Shown piece after piece: positions 1-8,781 of a stretch of DNA of 13,307 bases. The position numbers were made by a program, and so were the translations under genes. Positions within the stretch are counted from its first letter, which is position 1. Each line of letters opens with the position of its first letter. The notes beneath the pieces were generated by a model. That model worked only from the letters and a program-made list of their open reading frames with translations, had not been told where the DNA came from and made no database searches. This DNA comes from Phoronis ovalis. Lineage: Eukaryota > Phoronida > Phoronidae. The DNA is taken from positions 1 to 13,307 of the forward strand of contig JAOXYB010038951.1 in NCBI GenBank assembly GCA_028565635.1, written 5' to 3'.

Positions 1-241
1 AAACGGTCGCTTGACACGGAACATCTTGCGCCGTGTCAGTTTGCGCCGTGTCAAAAGTGTAGTGTAAACGGAGCATATGAAGTACAACTAAGGGAATGCG
101 TAGCTTGAATTGCCTTGAATTAGTATCTATTTTGTTTTAAAGTTTTTGATAAATCGAAACAAATTAATAAAAGGTTCTTTTAAAAACAGGTTGAAAAACT
201 ATACTGAAACATTTAAAACTTTTTAAAGTTGTTAAAAGCAG
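1..241 (+). other. Partial intron of gene 1 (left edge)
   Basis: This stretch precedes the first visible coding exon of gene 1. In that exon's reading frame a TAA stop lies at 233-235, and a splice acceptor (GCAG) follows at 238-241, so translation must enter from an exon further left. The tract before the acceptor is only weakly pyrimidine-rich. An alternative AG at 237-238 would add one Gln. A cluster of short repeats lies at 11-54; no coding signal is seen. Confidence 0.6.
11..54. repeat. Paired 13-bp direct repeats with an inverted copy
   Basis: TTGCGCCGTGTCA occurs exactly at 26-38 and again at 41-53, a 15-bp period. TTGACACGG at 11-19 is the exact reverse complement of CCGTGTCAA at 46-54. 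The patch is far richer in G+C than its surroundings. It may be the end of a small mobile element or repeat that extends beyond the left edge; the other end is not visible. Confidence 0.7.
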
Positions 242-374
242 CTGGCGCATCATTACAGGTATCATGGCTACGCCTTTGCCTGGGCTGCTACATATACTTT
301 CTGGTATCACCCCATGGAGAACACACTGGGACATGCTATGGGATTTGCACACACATGGATGATTCTACTTCAAG
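242..374 (+). CDS. Gene 1, internal exon: histidine-rich multi-pass membrane protein
   Basis: This exon encodes 44 full codons plus the first base of a split Gly codon (phase 1 end). It starts after GCAG and ends at CAAG|GTTTCT. Seen: it begins L-A-H-H-Y-R-Y-H-G-Y, followed by an aromatic helix (about residues 10-22), a WYHP motif (21-24), and the start of a second helix with the pattern G-H-x5-H (residues 30-37). Aromatic residues and His are unusually dense, and the exon is richer in G+C than the flanking introns. Numbering runs from the first visible residue; the true N-terminus is on an exon left of the window. His in and next to membrane helices can bind haem or metal in known families, but that role is inference here. 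I do not recognise a named family. The exon is supported mainly by its phase-compatible join to the next one. Confidence 0.75.
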
Positions 375-782
375 GTTTCTATCAATTGTACACAATATTA
401 TTACTATAAACGGCAAATTCTTGGTTTGTCATGTATTTTATTGTTGATGCCAAGATCATGTACTGCTTTTGCCGCAAATAAATTAAAGCAATTTCGAAAA
501 ACCATAAATGATTGATGATCTAGATACAAAAGCAAAAGTGGAGTACATAGATTGTGGACTAAAAGCATCAGCCAGTTATGCTTTATTTTCAATTTTTTTC
601 GGCATTTCAAAATGGCGTGGAATTTCACACAAAACGATAACAGCTGGTGCTCGCCTGTTAAGGGTAGTTTAGATATCAAGCAATTATTGTTTACGTTTTT
701 GCTAATAATCAACGATGATAGAAAGTCAAAATAAAACAACTTACAATGAAGCAATACAAGGTCTGTATCTCTTGTATTTCAG
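375..782 (+). other. Intron of gene 1 (408 bp, phase 1)
   Basis: Begins GTTTCT and ends TGTATTTCAG, a good acceptor. Removing it joins the split codon G|GT (Gly) and keeps the frame open. The first exon's frame meets a stop soon after the donor, which supports a splice here. An open frame of 116 codons runs on the opposite strand (404-754) and is discussed among the findings; no splice or promoter evidence supports it as a gene. Confidence 0.8.
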
Positions 783-958
783 GTAGTTTGATCTACACTG
801 ACTTTCATTTGAACAAGTACTGGCGTTTATTACTGGAAGTGTGGGTTGTGGCTCATGGTGGCCTTGTAGCTTATCAAACTGGAGGTCCAGATTTGGATGG
901 TACTAAACTTTGGCCAATGTTTGCATTTGGATTTGGTTTGGTGTTTGTATTGACACAA
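783..958 (+). CDS. Gene 1, internal exon: core of the membrane protein
   Basis: Encodes residues 45-103 of the visible protein. The acceptor is TTTCAG and the donor is CAA|GTAAGT, close to consensus, so this is the best defined exon here. Seen: the end of helix 2 (to about residue 49), a polar link with YTDFHLNKYW (49-58), helix 3 with E63 and an A-H-G-G motif (68-71), a short polar loop with GGPDLDG (78-84), and helix 4 beginning LWPMFAFGFG (87-96) and ending VLTQ. Buried Glu and His in helix 3 and the conserved-looking LWPMF entry suggest a functional pore, cofactor or metal site, but that is inference. It is preceded by a phase-1 intron and ends in phase 0. An upstream in-frame ATG at 746 lies inside the intron and is not the start. 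Confidence 0.88.
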
Positions 959-1144
959 GTAAGTGTTAATAACGGCAATGAAATGAACCCTTCTAAATTC
1001 AATTGTTTTGATTCTAATTTTCGAATATTACAAACCCTTACAATTAATTAGTTAGAGATATCAGACGCAATGAATGTGTTAATTAGTACATTGCTTAAGA
1101 TGCAAACATGTTTGTACTATTCAAACTGAGCTTTTTATTTGAAG
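959..1144 (+). other. Intron of gene 1 (186 bp, phase 0)
   Basis: Begins GTAAGT and ends TTTTTATTTGAAG. The alternative acceptor at CTGAG (AG ending at 1130) would read into an in-frame stop, so the GAAG acceptor is preferred. Removing the intron joins VLTQ directly to IFSLPFW in the same frame. Nothing else is seen inside. Confidence 0.85.
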
Positions 1145-1630
1145 ATTTTTTCGCTGCCGTTCTGGAAGAAGATTCATTTTGCATTTCGTATTCTGCCGCT
1201 TCTAGTTTATTTGGGCTTCACTTTGTGGTGCTATAGTTGGATACCTGATGCTGAAGGCCGTCCGTGGGTCAGGCTCTCGGAAATCATAAGGATACCAGGC
1301 GTCTATTACCTGTATGGTCTTTTTGGTTGGGCGATAACATTTGTGTTTTTAAAAATAGAAAAGAAAGTACAAGGTTCTGAGCGTCCGTCGCTGGGTGTAG
1401 TTGGCAAAAGCTTCTATTTAGGTTTGAGTATACTTGTTTACGTAATGTTTGTAGTACTTTCAACATTAATACAGATATTAGACCTCCAAATTTCACTTAT
1501 TGTGGCTATGATTGTTCTCGTCGGAGTATTTGTGTTTGGCGTATGTGTCACACACATGCTAATCAAACAGGCATTTATACCTGTTACATCTGTCAAATCC
1601 GACTCACAGCACAATCAAAAAATAATGTAA
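1145..1630 (+). CDS. Gene 1, last coding exon: C-terminal half of the membrane protein
   Basis: Encodes residues 104-264 and the TAA stop at 1628-1630. Seen: a basic hinge FWKKIH, then four hydrophobic segments at about residues 118-135 (FRILPLLVYLGF), 154-172 (IPGVYYLYGLFGWAITF), 194-215 and 219-243, and a short polar tail with several Ser, Gln and Asn. A hydrophilic loop with IPDAEGRPWVRL (136-147) lies between helices 5 and 6, and a Lys/Glu-rich loop follows helix 6. With the earlier exons this makes about eight membrane segments, with histidines concentrated in the first four. The in-frame TTG at 1139 is part of the intron end and is not a start. No catalytic motif I know is visible. The exon reads to a normal stop, so the gene looks intact here. 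Confidence 0.85.
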   Translation: MFSLPFWKKIHFAFRILPLLVYLGFTLWCYSWIPDAEGRPWVRLSEIIRIPGVYYLYGLFGWAITFVFLKIEKKVQGSERPSLGVVGKSFYLGLSILVYVMFVVLSTLIQILDLQISLIVAMIVLVGVFVFGVCVTHMLIKQAFIPVTSVKSDSQHNQKIM

Positions 1631-1951
1631 GCCTAAATCAGGGTCTAAGTTAATTACATGTACATGGCATTCCCGGGGTCAAATTATTTTATACTGAATG
1701 TCTACTTCTGCCTTTTGAACTATACGGTCCTTGCGATTTATTGTAACTAATTGTTATAGTAGATAGTAACTGACTGTGTTTTTCTAGACGTCAAGCAATT
1801 AAGGTAAATTATAATATATTTGCTGAAGGATTCTGTTTTTGTAGAAGGATTCTGGTATTACGTTTGAATTAACTTTTAAACATTAGATTTTGTCCAACGT
1901 TAGTCCTAAATTGTTTCATTTAAAAATGTTATGTCTTTGATATAATAATTA

Positions 1952-1957
1952 AATAAA
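1952..1957 (+). terminator. Polyadenylation signal AATAAA (proximal)
   Basis: Canonical hexamer about 320 bases after the gene 1 stop codon. It is followed by a T-rich stretch (1965-1996) that could act as the downstream element. A second identical hexamer lies at 1999, so two alternative 3' ends are possible. Confidence 0.6.
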
Positions 1958-1998
1958 GCTCTAACTTTGTTAAATATATTTTGTATAATTATTATTTT

Positions 1999-2004
1999 AA
2001 TAAA
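1999..2004 (+). terminator. Polyadenylation signal AATAAA (distal)
   Basis: Second canonical hexamer, followed by the T-rich stretch TTGTTTTTGATATG at about 2028-2041. In such AT-rich DNA the hexamer also occurs by chance, so its use is less certain than that of the proximal one. Confidence 0.45.
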
Positions 2005-2887
2005 ATAGAAGTAATTTAAAGTTATAATTGTTTTTGATATGATATATTCTTCATTTTTGCTGAAAATTAAGAGAGGATGCTTGCAACGATTCCATTACGG
2101 ACGTTCCTGAATCTTAGTGAGATGCCCTTTAATTTATTATCTTACAATAAACGGATGAAGATTCGTCACACAGCTGACAGAATAATATTATAGAAAGAAT
2201 TCTACAATCCCGCAAGATGGAGTTAAACCAAGCAAACTTTCAACATTCGGAAACAATGGAGAGTGCGAACATAAGGAATGTCCACCTTCGACGGAAATTT
2301 TTGTCTAAAATAACTAACAGCTGTCCGTCGTAGGCGGATATTTCTTACCAAAGGCGGTCATTCGTTTATAGAACTTTGTACAATAATACACCAAAATTCT
2401 GTACAGTGGTTTATATCCAATTTTTATTACCAATAAATTAATTTCTAGCGGACATTGATCCTGTAGCACATTCAGTTCATTTCCGGGATTCGTTCGATTC
2501 GCATGAGTTATACTGATTATGTTATTTTGCGAAACAACAAAAAAAGCTTCCTAACGTTCGAAAATTATGAAATTTTGAATCCTGTTTGTTATTATAACAC
2601 TCACGCTGATAAAAAATGTTTCAACTTTTTTTCCACTAAAATGTTAAAATAACATACGAATTTCAGGTGACACAGGAGAGTGTATAAAATATAGTATTGT
2701 GCATTCAATATAGTCTGTAGTCCAGACTGTTTTCTTCATATTATTATTGTAATATCATTTATTGTAGAATATCATAATCTCTGGTTGTGTAATATTACAC
2801 ATATGAGCAGAAAAAAATCATGTAAGTCCCTAAAAAGTGTCAATACTTGCTTTAGTTAATCTATGCTATTTTGGTATATTTGGGTAT

Positions 2888-2918
2888 ACATTTGATACTG
2901 AGTGAACATTTGATACTG
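2888..2918. repeat. 13-bp direct repeat, 18-bp period
   Basis: ACATTTGATACTG is present exactly at 2888-2900 and again at 2906-2918 with five bases between. It lies 37 bases upstream of a hairpin. Confidence 0.75.
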
Positions 2919-2955
2919 GATTGAGGTCAGTCTACATCCAATAAAAAGTAAAAAG

Positions 2956-2980
2956 TATCTTTCATGTTATCTGAAAGATA
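2956..2980. repeat. Perfect 9-bp inverted repeat (hairpin)
   Basis: TATCTTTCA (2956-2964) and TGAAAGATA (2972-2980) are exact reverse complements around a 7-base loop. It is AT-rich, so the stem would be weak, and no T-tract or gene context gives it a role. Confidence 0.7.
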
Positions 2981-4432
2981 TATAATACTATAAAACATAT
3001 GAAATCACAAAGAAAAATGTTTGTACGAATTATATATAACTACGGAACTGGCATCTAACAGCTTCACTCAATCTTATCATAGCACGTATAGTTCGCCTCA
3101 TCACTCCCCATGCAGGCACTTGAGGGAGGAATTCTTTATGATTTTTTATTGTTCTTAATGGAGTTGCATCTTATTTTAAATGTACTGATGTTGATATAAA
3201 CTCGCTAGTTTTTCCCCGCTATGACATTACAGTTTCAGAAGTAAATTCAAAGTACCGTTTATTTCTCAGCTATGATTTATGACGGTCAGTTCTAAAGTTA
3301 TGTAACGATTTAACTTCATGCGTCAACAAAATATAAATCGAACTTTGAGTAACGAATCGAGTATACGCTTCGTAAAATTACAAACACGATAATACCAATT
3401 TTTTGTTAAATTAACACTCCTTTTTTCTACACGTATATATATACTTAATTGTGCTTACATTTTTCTCTCGCTAGTGGTAGTCAACATTATAACGTGATGC
3501 ATGGTGTGACTGGAGGCCTATTGTTCGTATTCACCAAAATTATAGTAATAAAATCAGCGGATCTAAAAGTACATTCTTTACTATTACATTAATTACAGGA
3601 TTAGGCTTTTTCAATTCAAGGTTGGAAAAATGTGTATACTTTCCTTTTTGCAAACATTCCCCCTAGGCATCCGGTTTATATCCATAATCGGTATAGTTTT
3701 TGGTATTTATCTGTGCTGCTGAGTTTCAATAGGAAAATATTTCTTTATAAACATGTATGTACTTTTTGTACATTCGTATACATGTGACTTTGAAGTAATT
3801 AGCATACAGTTCAGTGAATACTATGTTTGCAGTCCAATCATACGTACTTTATTGGTATTTATTGTAAGTGATAAATTCTATTTGCAGAAACAGAAACATG
3901 AAATGCTATGCTGTTTTTTGCAAATAATATTGTTTTGTACATTACGTCAAGCGTTAAAACATATTTTGCGCACTTCGTTTGTGGATGTGCTTCCTTAGTT
4001 TTTTCACGCGGCTTTTCTTCCTGATTCCATGGGTTTACGCTACATTAGATCTTTGGTGGCCGAGTGAATGAATGAATTTAAAAATTATTATTAGAAGTGT
4101 AACGCGTGTGGTGTCATGAATACTTTACTTTCTTTCTGTTACGACATGTAAGGACCCGCACTGCACACATCTTCCTCTTCTGTGTAAAAGTGAAACTTTA
4201 AGGTAAGTCAAATCCAGTCACGTTGTGTGCATTGTTTTTAAGTACAATATGCATTATAACCATGATCTATAGCTCCGGGATCTAGCTTTTCGAGAACATT
4301 CTGACAGACTTTAATAATTGTAGCTTACATATAAAATGACGGCATGATTTACACCTTGCTCAAAGTTGGACAAAACTCATGTAATCTGATCATAAATTCA
4401 ATGCAACTCTCTCTTATTGAGTTCCACTGTTA

Positions 4433-4465
4433 ATTGCAATTGTGACAATTGTCACTTATATAAAA
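4433..4465 (+). promoter_or_regulatory. Palindrome pair next to a TATA box: possible core promoter
   Basis: Three elements are packed in 33 bases: the palindrome ATTGCAAT (4433-4440), the perfect 14-bp palindrome GTGACAATTGTCAC (4442-4455), and TATATAAAA (4457-4465). The inner ACAATTGT is an inverted pair of ACAAT, the kind of core bound by SOX proteins. If the TATA box works, transcription would start near 4488-4495. No convincing exon follows, so use as a promoter is inference. TATA-like strings are common in DNA this AT-rich; the long palindrome is what sets this site apart. Confidence 0.3.
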
Positions 4466-6864
4466 TTGTAAATAACACTGACAGTCCTGTTTATAGGTGA
4501 ACTTTGCCTTTCATTGCTTAAAAAAAATAAATGCATTGCAAAATTGAAGGGATTTAAAAATTACAGGTGTCAGAACACAGTGAGGACTAGGTCGTCTATT
4601 TGTGCTCCCAGGGCACCATTTAACCTCAACCGCGTGCTATGCTATTTTATTTTGTTCCTGAGATTTTGCTATAAAATTTGTTATACGCTTTGTTCAATCA
4701 AATCTACAAAACTGTATCTGGTTTTGAATTTCTTCTGTTTATATTGTTATTTATATTAAAAGTATTCGTACAACCTTATAAAGATAAAATTCATCATAAT
4801 GTTATTATGTAAAGACCAGTAATTGCTTTTACATATATTTACATATTATATTCTGTCTCAGATTCTAAAAGATTACTTGTGTACACTTCGTAAAAATGTA
4901 TATACTGTACAGCTGAAATACTTGATATTGTAAAGAAAGATAAACTGAGTACTAATATAATAGCTTTATCTTATTTTTAATATGTTTCTCTCAATAAATA
5001 ATAATTTTAGAACGTCGCTTAAAAATTGAAGTGTTTGATGCACCTGTAATTATGCTTGCACCTGGGATATTACACGTTATAACCAAGCTCAACAAGTTGA
5101 CGAATGTTCTTTTGATGTCCATTAAATTTCCTTATTAAGTTTGGTAATTTATGTTCATACAAGGTGTCGTTCGTGGCTTGGGCGTTATAGCTAATGCGAA
5201 TTTCACAGTACTAAATATTAATTTTTTATTTCTTCCAACTTTTTATATATACAATAGGATTTTTTCAACCAAGGTCATTAAGTAACAAGGTATTGTATGT
5301 TCATCACGCTTTCCTTGCACAAGGCATATTCATGAAAATACCTTTGATAAAGAGTAGAGGCAAATGCAGTGACTCGGAGTCTTATTGTTAAAGTAAGTTT
5401 CATTGAGAGATGTTTTCTCAAATTACAAGATCCTGAGTAAAGACTTTTATTGTCACAAAACATGATGTTTAGATAAGTAAAAATCGTTGTTCTTTTGGTT
5501 TACTCTGTTATAGAATTCTTACTCTGCAATAGTTTAGATGTTTATTATATTTTATATATTATTTTCGAAGTGCGTAGCTTATGAATGAAGTTAATAATGA
5601 CATCTAGTAGCGTTACTGTACGTTCAGGTATGAATTCCAAGCTGAACTTCAAATTGTCATGTTTATGCAAGTGTATTAAAACTATGCTTCGCCCGTTTTA
5701 TCTTATTACGATTATACTTATTATACCAATGAATGAGAATAATTAACTGAATTAACAAAAAATTGAAAGATTTAATATCCGATGTTTTAAATTCCAATGT
5801 TTTCATAAATCATACAGATTAAGTTACGATGCTTTCAAGTAGAGATTTTCTAGTTTGTGTTTTTTATGATAAAAAAATATGTAATAATACGCCCTGTGGT
5901 CTATACCTGGAGTCTATAGCGGGGGAAATCAGATTCAGACATTGTAAAAACATGGGGTAGTTCACAGATCTTCAAATTCCACGTTGATGTATATACGAAC
6001 GGGATTTACGCAACTCCTCCACAATAAGCCGAGAGTGAAGTAGAGGTAAGGATAGATTACTCGCTATTGACGCCTTGTAAGAATGGTTCAAATAGAAAGA
6101 AACTATTGGTCCCAAACTATTGAAAATGTAGTAAAGCATAGTGAAATCTCTAGTACTGTTCCAAATAATACAGCGTTTGGCACTTAAGTGAAGTTAGATA
6201 ACGAGTGGTTTCTCTATAGCGTTATAAACATGTCAAAGCTTAGAAAATACAATGTAATCTTCATTTAGTTATATAAGAGTAAATTTACTGAGAATAACAA
6301 TAGAAAAAGTAAACATTTTTATATTTGTTTTATTATTATCGTATTTGGTAAGTTTCAAATATCAAAACGTACTAAATACAATGATATTTGCTTATGAAAG
6401 GAAGCATTTGACACAATTGACATTAGCCCGGGGTGACGGTAAAATAGGTTCGCAAACATTGTTTTACACATGTTCACAAAAGGCACAGAAAGTTAAAATA
6501 TATGAAAATATTTTTATTTACATAAATGGAGATTTTATATAGTTCTGCTCAATTATTTTATTTTATTTGCTGGAGGCAATGTTTGCTGTGTGACTGAGAT
6601 AGCAACAATAAGTGACCATAGTGTATCACGCCTTATAGGGTATAGTCACGGTCCAGGTCAGAGACCAGGTTTTGCGGTAAGGATTAACGCCAAAGCTCGT
6701 ATAACGTTTATCCTTATTCAAATATTGAATAACAAGAAACTGTTTTAAAGAATAATTCTTATATTTAATCTTGCGGAGCTTACTTGTGCTGTTGAATAGG
6801 TTAACACTTGATCTTGTTACTAACGTTTACATATTTGATAAACTGAATAAGAACTTATTATTAG
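4466..6864. other. Noncoding stretch, no gene recognised
   Basis: No frame here has convincing protein character or matched splice sites. Frames of 81 codons (4514-4756), 61 codons on the minus strand (5278-5463) and 65 codons (6345-6539) begin mostly at non-ATG or poorly placed starts and are low in complexity. A small GC-richer patch near 4566-4635 and another near 5890-6050 stand out. The latter ends in GAG|GTAAGG (donor at 6045), a possible but unproven splice donor. Confidence 0.5.
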
Positions 6865-7318
6865 CTATGGGACTATTTCCCTGTAGGCTTCAGATATAAA
6901 ATACAAGAACAAATCAAGAATCGAGAAATTTATTGTTGGATTAATGCAGTAAATATCACCTATGTAGAACGCCACCACTTGACTACGGTCATTGGCACAG
7001 CTGAACAGGTAGGCGTTTCAGTCCCATATAATTTTGTCGCTTTCACAGGTTTTAGACTTTTTCTTTCGGCTGGAGACCCAGACCGATATACAACTAATCA
7101 AATTCGATTTATTAGTCCCGACTACGTTGAAAACTTTTGATGGAAATGGAGTATGTAGCTCCGGGTCCTTTTTGGGCGTCGAACAATGTTTTCATTTCCA
7201 TTTTGGTTCTGTTAGTCACAAACACTGTGCAGCCAATTTAACAATATATTCGTGTGCACATTGGGGTATGAATTTAATGATGTTACATTCCATAGATACA
7301 TATCATGAATATCGGTAA
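6865..7318 (+). other. Two long overlapping open frames, possible decayed coding sequence
   Basis: Frame a is open for 91 codons from 6865 (after a TAG at 6862) to TGA at 7138-7140, with no early start codon; it contains stretches such as EIYCWINAVNITYV and FVAFTGFRLFLSAGDPDRY. Frame b is open from TTG 7034 to TAA 7316-7318. Within it an acceptor-like TTTCACAG (ending 7048) and a donor-like GGA|GTATGT (7151) would bracket a 102-base, phase-0 cassette. I cannot recognise either product. In AT-rich DNA frames of about 90 codons arise by chance once or twice in a window this size, so this is a candidate only. It could be an old transposable-element fragment or a real exon of an unknown gene. Confidence 0.2.
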
Positions 7319-8074
7319 CTTCACCTTATACCGGATTAATTAGAAAAAAGCTCAAAATGACTCAGCTGGCATTAGATAATTATATGCTTGACTGAAGACT
7401 TGATAACTGAATAATGCCAACAGTCTCAAATTACCAAGATATGTGAAATACTGTCCTGCACATGTACATGTACTTATCATTTAATTATTATAATGTTGTC
7501 ATGAACTATAAGTGCAGCCAATGAACACGGTATGAGTCCGGGGGTATGAGTCCGGGGTATGAGTATTTACTGTGTTGAATGGTTCCCTAAAACAGGAACT
7601 AAAAAATGTTCTTTTTTGGTCATCTCTTGATGATCGATACTATTTGTATATATGGAATTATACTTGACGTTTTATTTTTTATTTCAGCACTACATAGCAG
7701 TATATATTGAGAACTTTGTATGTGCAACCTGGGTTGAAAATTGTCACTTGATTAGTTGCAGCAGGTTAATCTAGTTCCCGATCTTAAACTTTAGCAAGCT
7801 TTACTTTATTTAGTCACATTTACCATATTCTGAATCGCATTTTTAATTACATATTGTCGAAAAAAAACATTACAAGGCCTGGATTACAAGTCCTTTTTTA
7901 TAAAATCAAATTGCTGATGAATTTCATAATTTTTGAAATGATAAGTTATATTATTATCGGACTCTTGTAATTGGTATCAAACCATGGCAGGTGAAGTTGT
8001 GAGGATTACACCTCATACTGGATCGAATTCTTGAATCATTGTTATTATACATTTTTTTGTTGTCAAAATCAATA
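7319..8074. other. Noncoding stretch, no gene recognised
   Basis: AT-rich DNA with the palindrome ACATGTACATGT at 7460-7471, a short tandem repeat at 7529-7564 and a good-looking acceptor TTTTATTTCAG ending at 7687. The frame after that acceptor is open for only 28 codons and lacks a good donor. Confidence 0.5.
7529..7564. repeat. Short GC-rich tandem repeat (TATGAGTCCGGGG)
   Basis: About two and a half copies of TATGAGTCCGGGG, at 7531, 7545 and 7558. The first copy has one extra G (14 versus 13 bases), and the third stops after TATGAGT. It lies in otherwise AT-rich DNA, which points to a young slippage-derived minisatellite. Confidence 0.75.
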
Positions 8075-8090
8075 CGCCAGGTGGCGCTAT
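8075..8090 (+). promoter_or_regulatory. CTCF-like site CGCCAGGTGGCGCTAT
   Basis: The core AGGTGGCGC matches the insulator consensus reported for bilaterian CTCF (AGRKGGCGC-like). The motif is also a short inverted repeat, CGCCA-GG-TGGCG. It stands alone in AT-rich intergenic DNA between the two genes, a sensible place for a boundary element. A single match by eye does not prove binding. Confidence 0.35.
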
Positions 8091-8650
8091 GTCTTTGGCC
8101 TCGGGGGTATTTGCGTGTATCATGCATTATTTATGCTTTCTGCGAGTTTTGAGAGGCTATGTCATTTTCTTTATTTCCTTTAACCATATGGCAACGTAAT
8201 AAGTAATCAAAGTAGATTTTTATGAACTCGTTACACAATAAATTATTACATACAATCTTCTGATACGGCGCAGGTTCATGAGAAATTATTTAAAGACCTC
8301 CTGTTGAGAAGGTAGGATGACATGTATCATTGAAGATTTATTGTTATAAGTACAAGCCTATATTAAAAGGCTGCCAAGTGTCAGTTTTCACGATAGCTCT
8401 TCATCATAAATGCAACAATGCTTAAATAATGCTATTTAAAATTATTCCTTTAATTCAAACATCTGGTACAAGTACTGCATCAACAATAAATCTGATAATT
8501 CTATTTTGTATACATTACCCGACTCCTTCAATATCTAAATTCCTATAGTATGATATAGTGACAAGTATAATTATTCCAATAAATATGTATGTCTGTTGAA
8601 TTTTCTCACCTGCTTTATATTTACATACATGTACAAATATAGATAAATTG

Positions 8651-8660
8651 ATCACGTGAT
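8651..8660. promoter_or_regulatory. Perfect E-box palindrome ATCACGTGAT
   Basis: A 10-bp perfect palindrome around CACGTG with T and A flanks, the TCACGTGA form favoured by MITF/TFE-type bHLH-zip factors. It lies about 90 bases before a consensus splice donor (AAG|GTAAGT at 8748) and about 60 bases before a TATA-like TTATATATAG (8715-8724). Together these could mark a 5' end, but the arrangement is not clean: the TATA box is too close to the donor. Confidence 0.3.
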
Positions 8661-8781
8661 ATTTAATGATGTCAGCCGCTATTGAGTTTTTTTGTAACGA
8701 ATACGATTCATTTGTTATATATAGCAACTTAGCCTTGTAGCTGTAAGGTAAGTTGATATAAAATTCAACATTTTCAATAAC

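Larger units (their letters stand above)
1631..2020 (+). other. 3' untranslated region of gene 1
   Basis: An AT-rich, non-coding stretch follows the stop codon directly. It contains the palindrome CATGTACATG at 1657-1666 and two canonical polyadenylation signals downstream. The end is set approximately from the second signal; the exact cleavage site cannot be read from the sequence. Confidence 0.65.
2021..4432. other. Noncoding stretch, no gene recognised
   Basis: AT-rich sequence with frequent stops in all frames. The longest items are an 81-codon frame at 3753-3998 and a 38-codon ATG frame at 2217-2333 that has a fair start context; neither shows a recognisable protein pattern. A direct repeat and a hairpin near 2888-2980 are listed separately. 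A consensus splice donor AG|GTAAGT lies at 4201-4208, and the 60 bases before it are relatively C-rich, so a 5' noncoding exon could end at 4202; no matching start is provable. Confidence 0.5.

Noticed and set aside
746-1051. 101-codon ATG frame read as a separate small gene
   Set aside because: It is the second visible exon of gene 1 plus intron sequence on both sides; splice sites at 782 and 959 explain it.
2217-2333. 38-codon ATG frame with a fair start context
   Set aside because: Too short and without any recognisable pattern; many such frames occur by chance.
4055-4066. TGGCCGAGTG, like the A box of a tRNA gene (Leu/Ser type)
   Set aside because: No B box (GGTTCRA) at a fitting distance and no cloverleaf arms.
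4514-4759. 81-codon frame downstream of the TATA/palindrome site
   Set aside because: It starts at a non-ATG codon, and its second half is a low-complexity Leu/Tyr/Phe/Cys run typical of translated AT-rich DNA.
6083-6091. GGTTCAAAT, like a tRNA B box
   Set aside because: No A box upstream and no paired stems.
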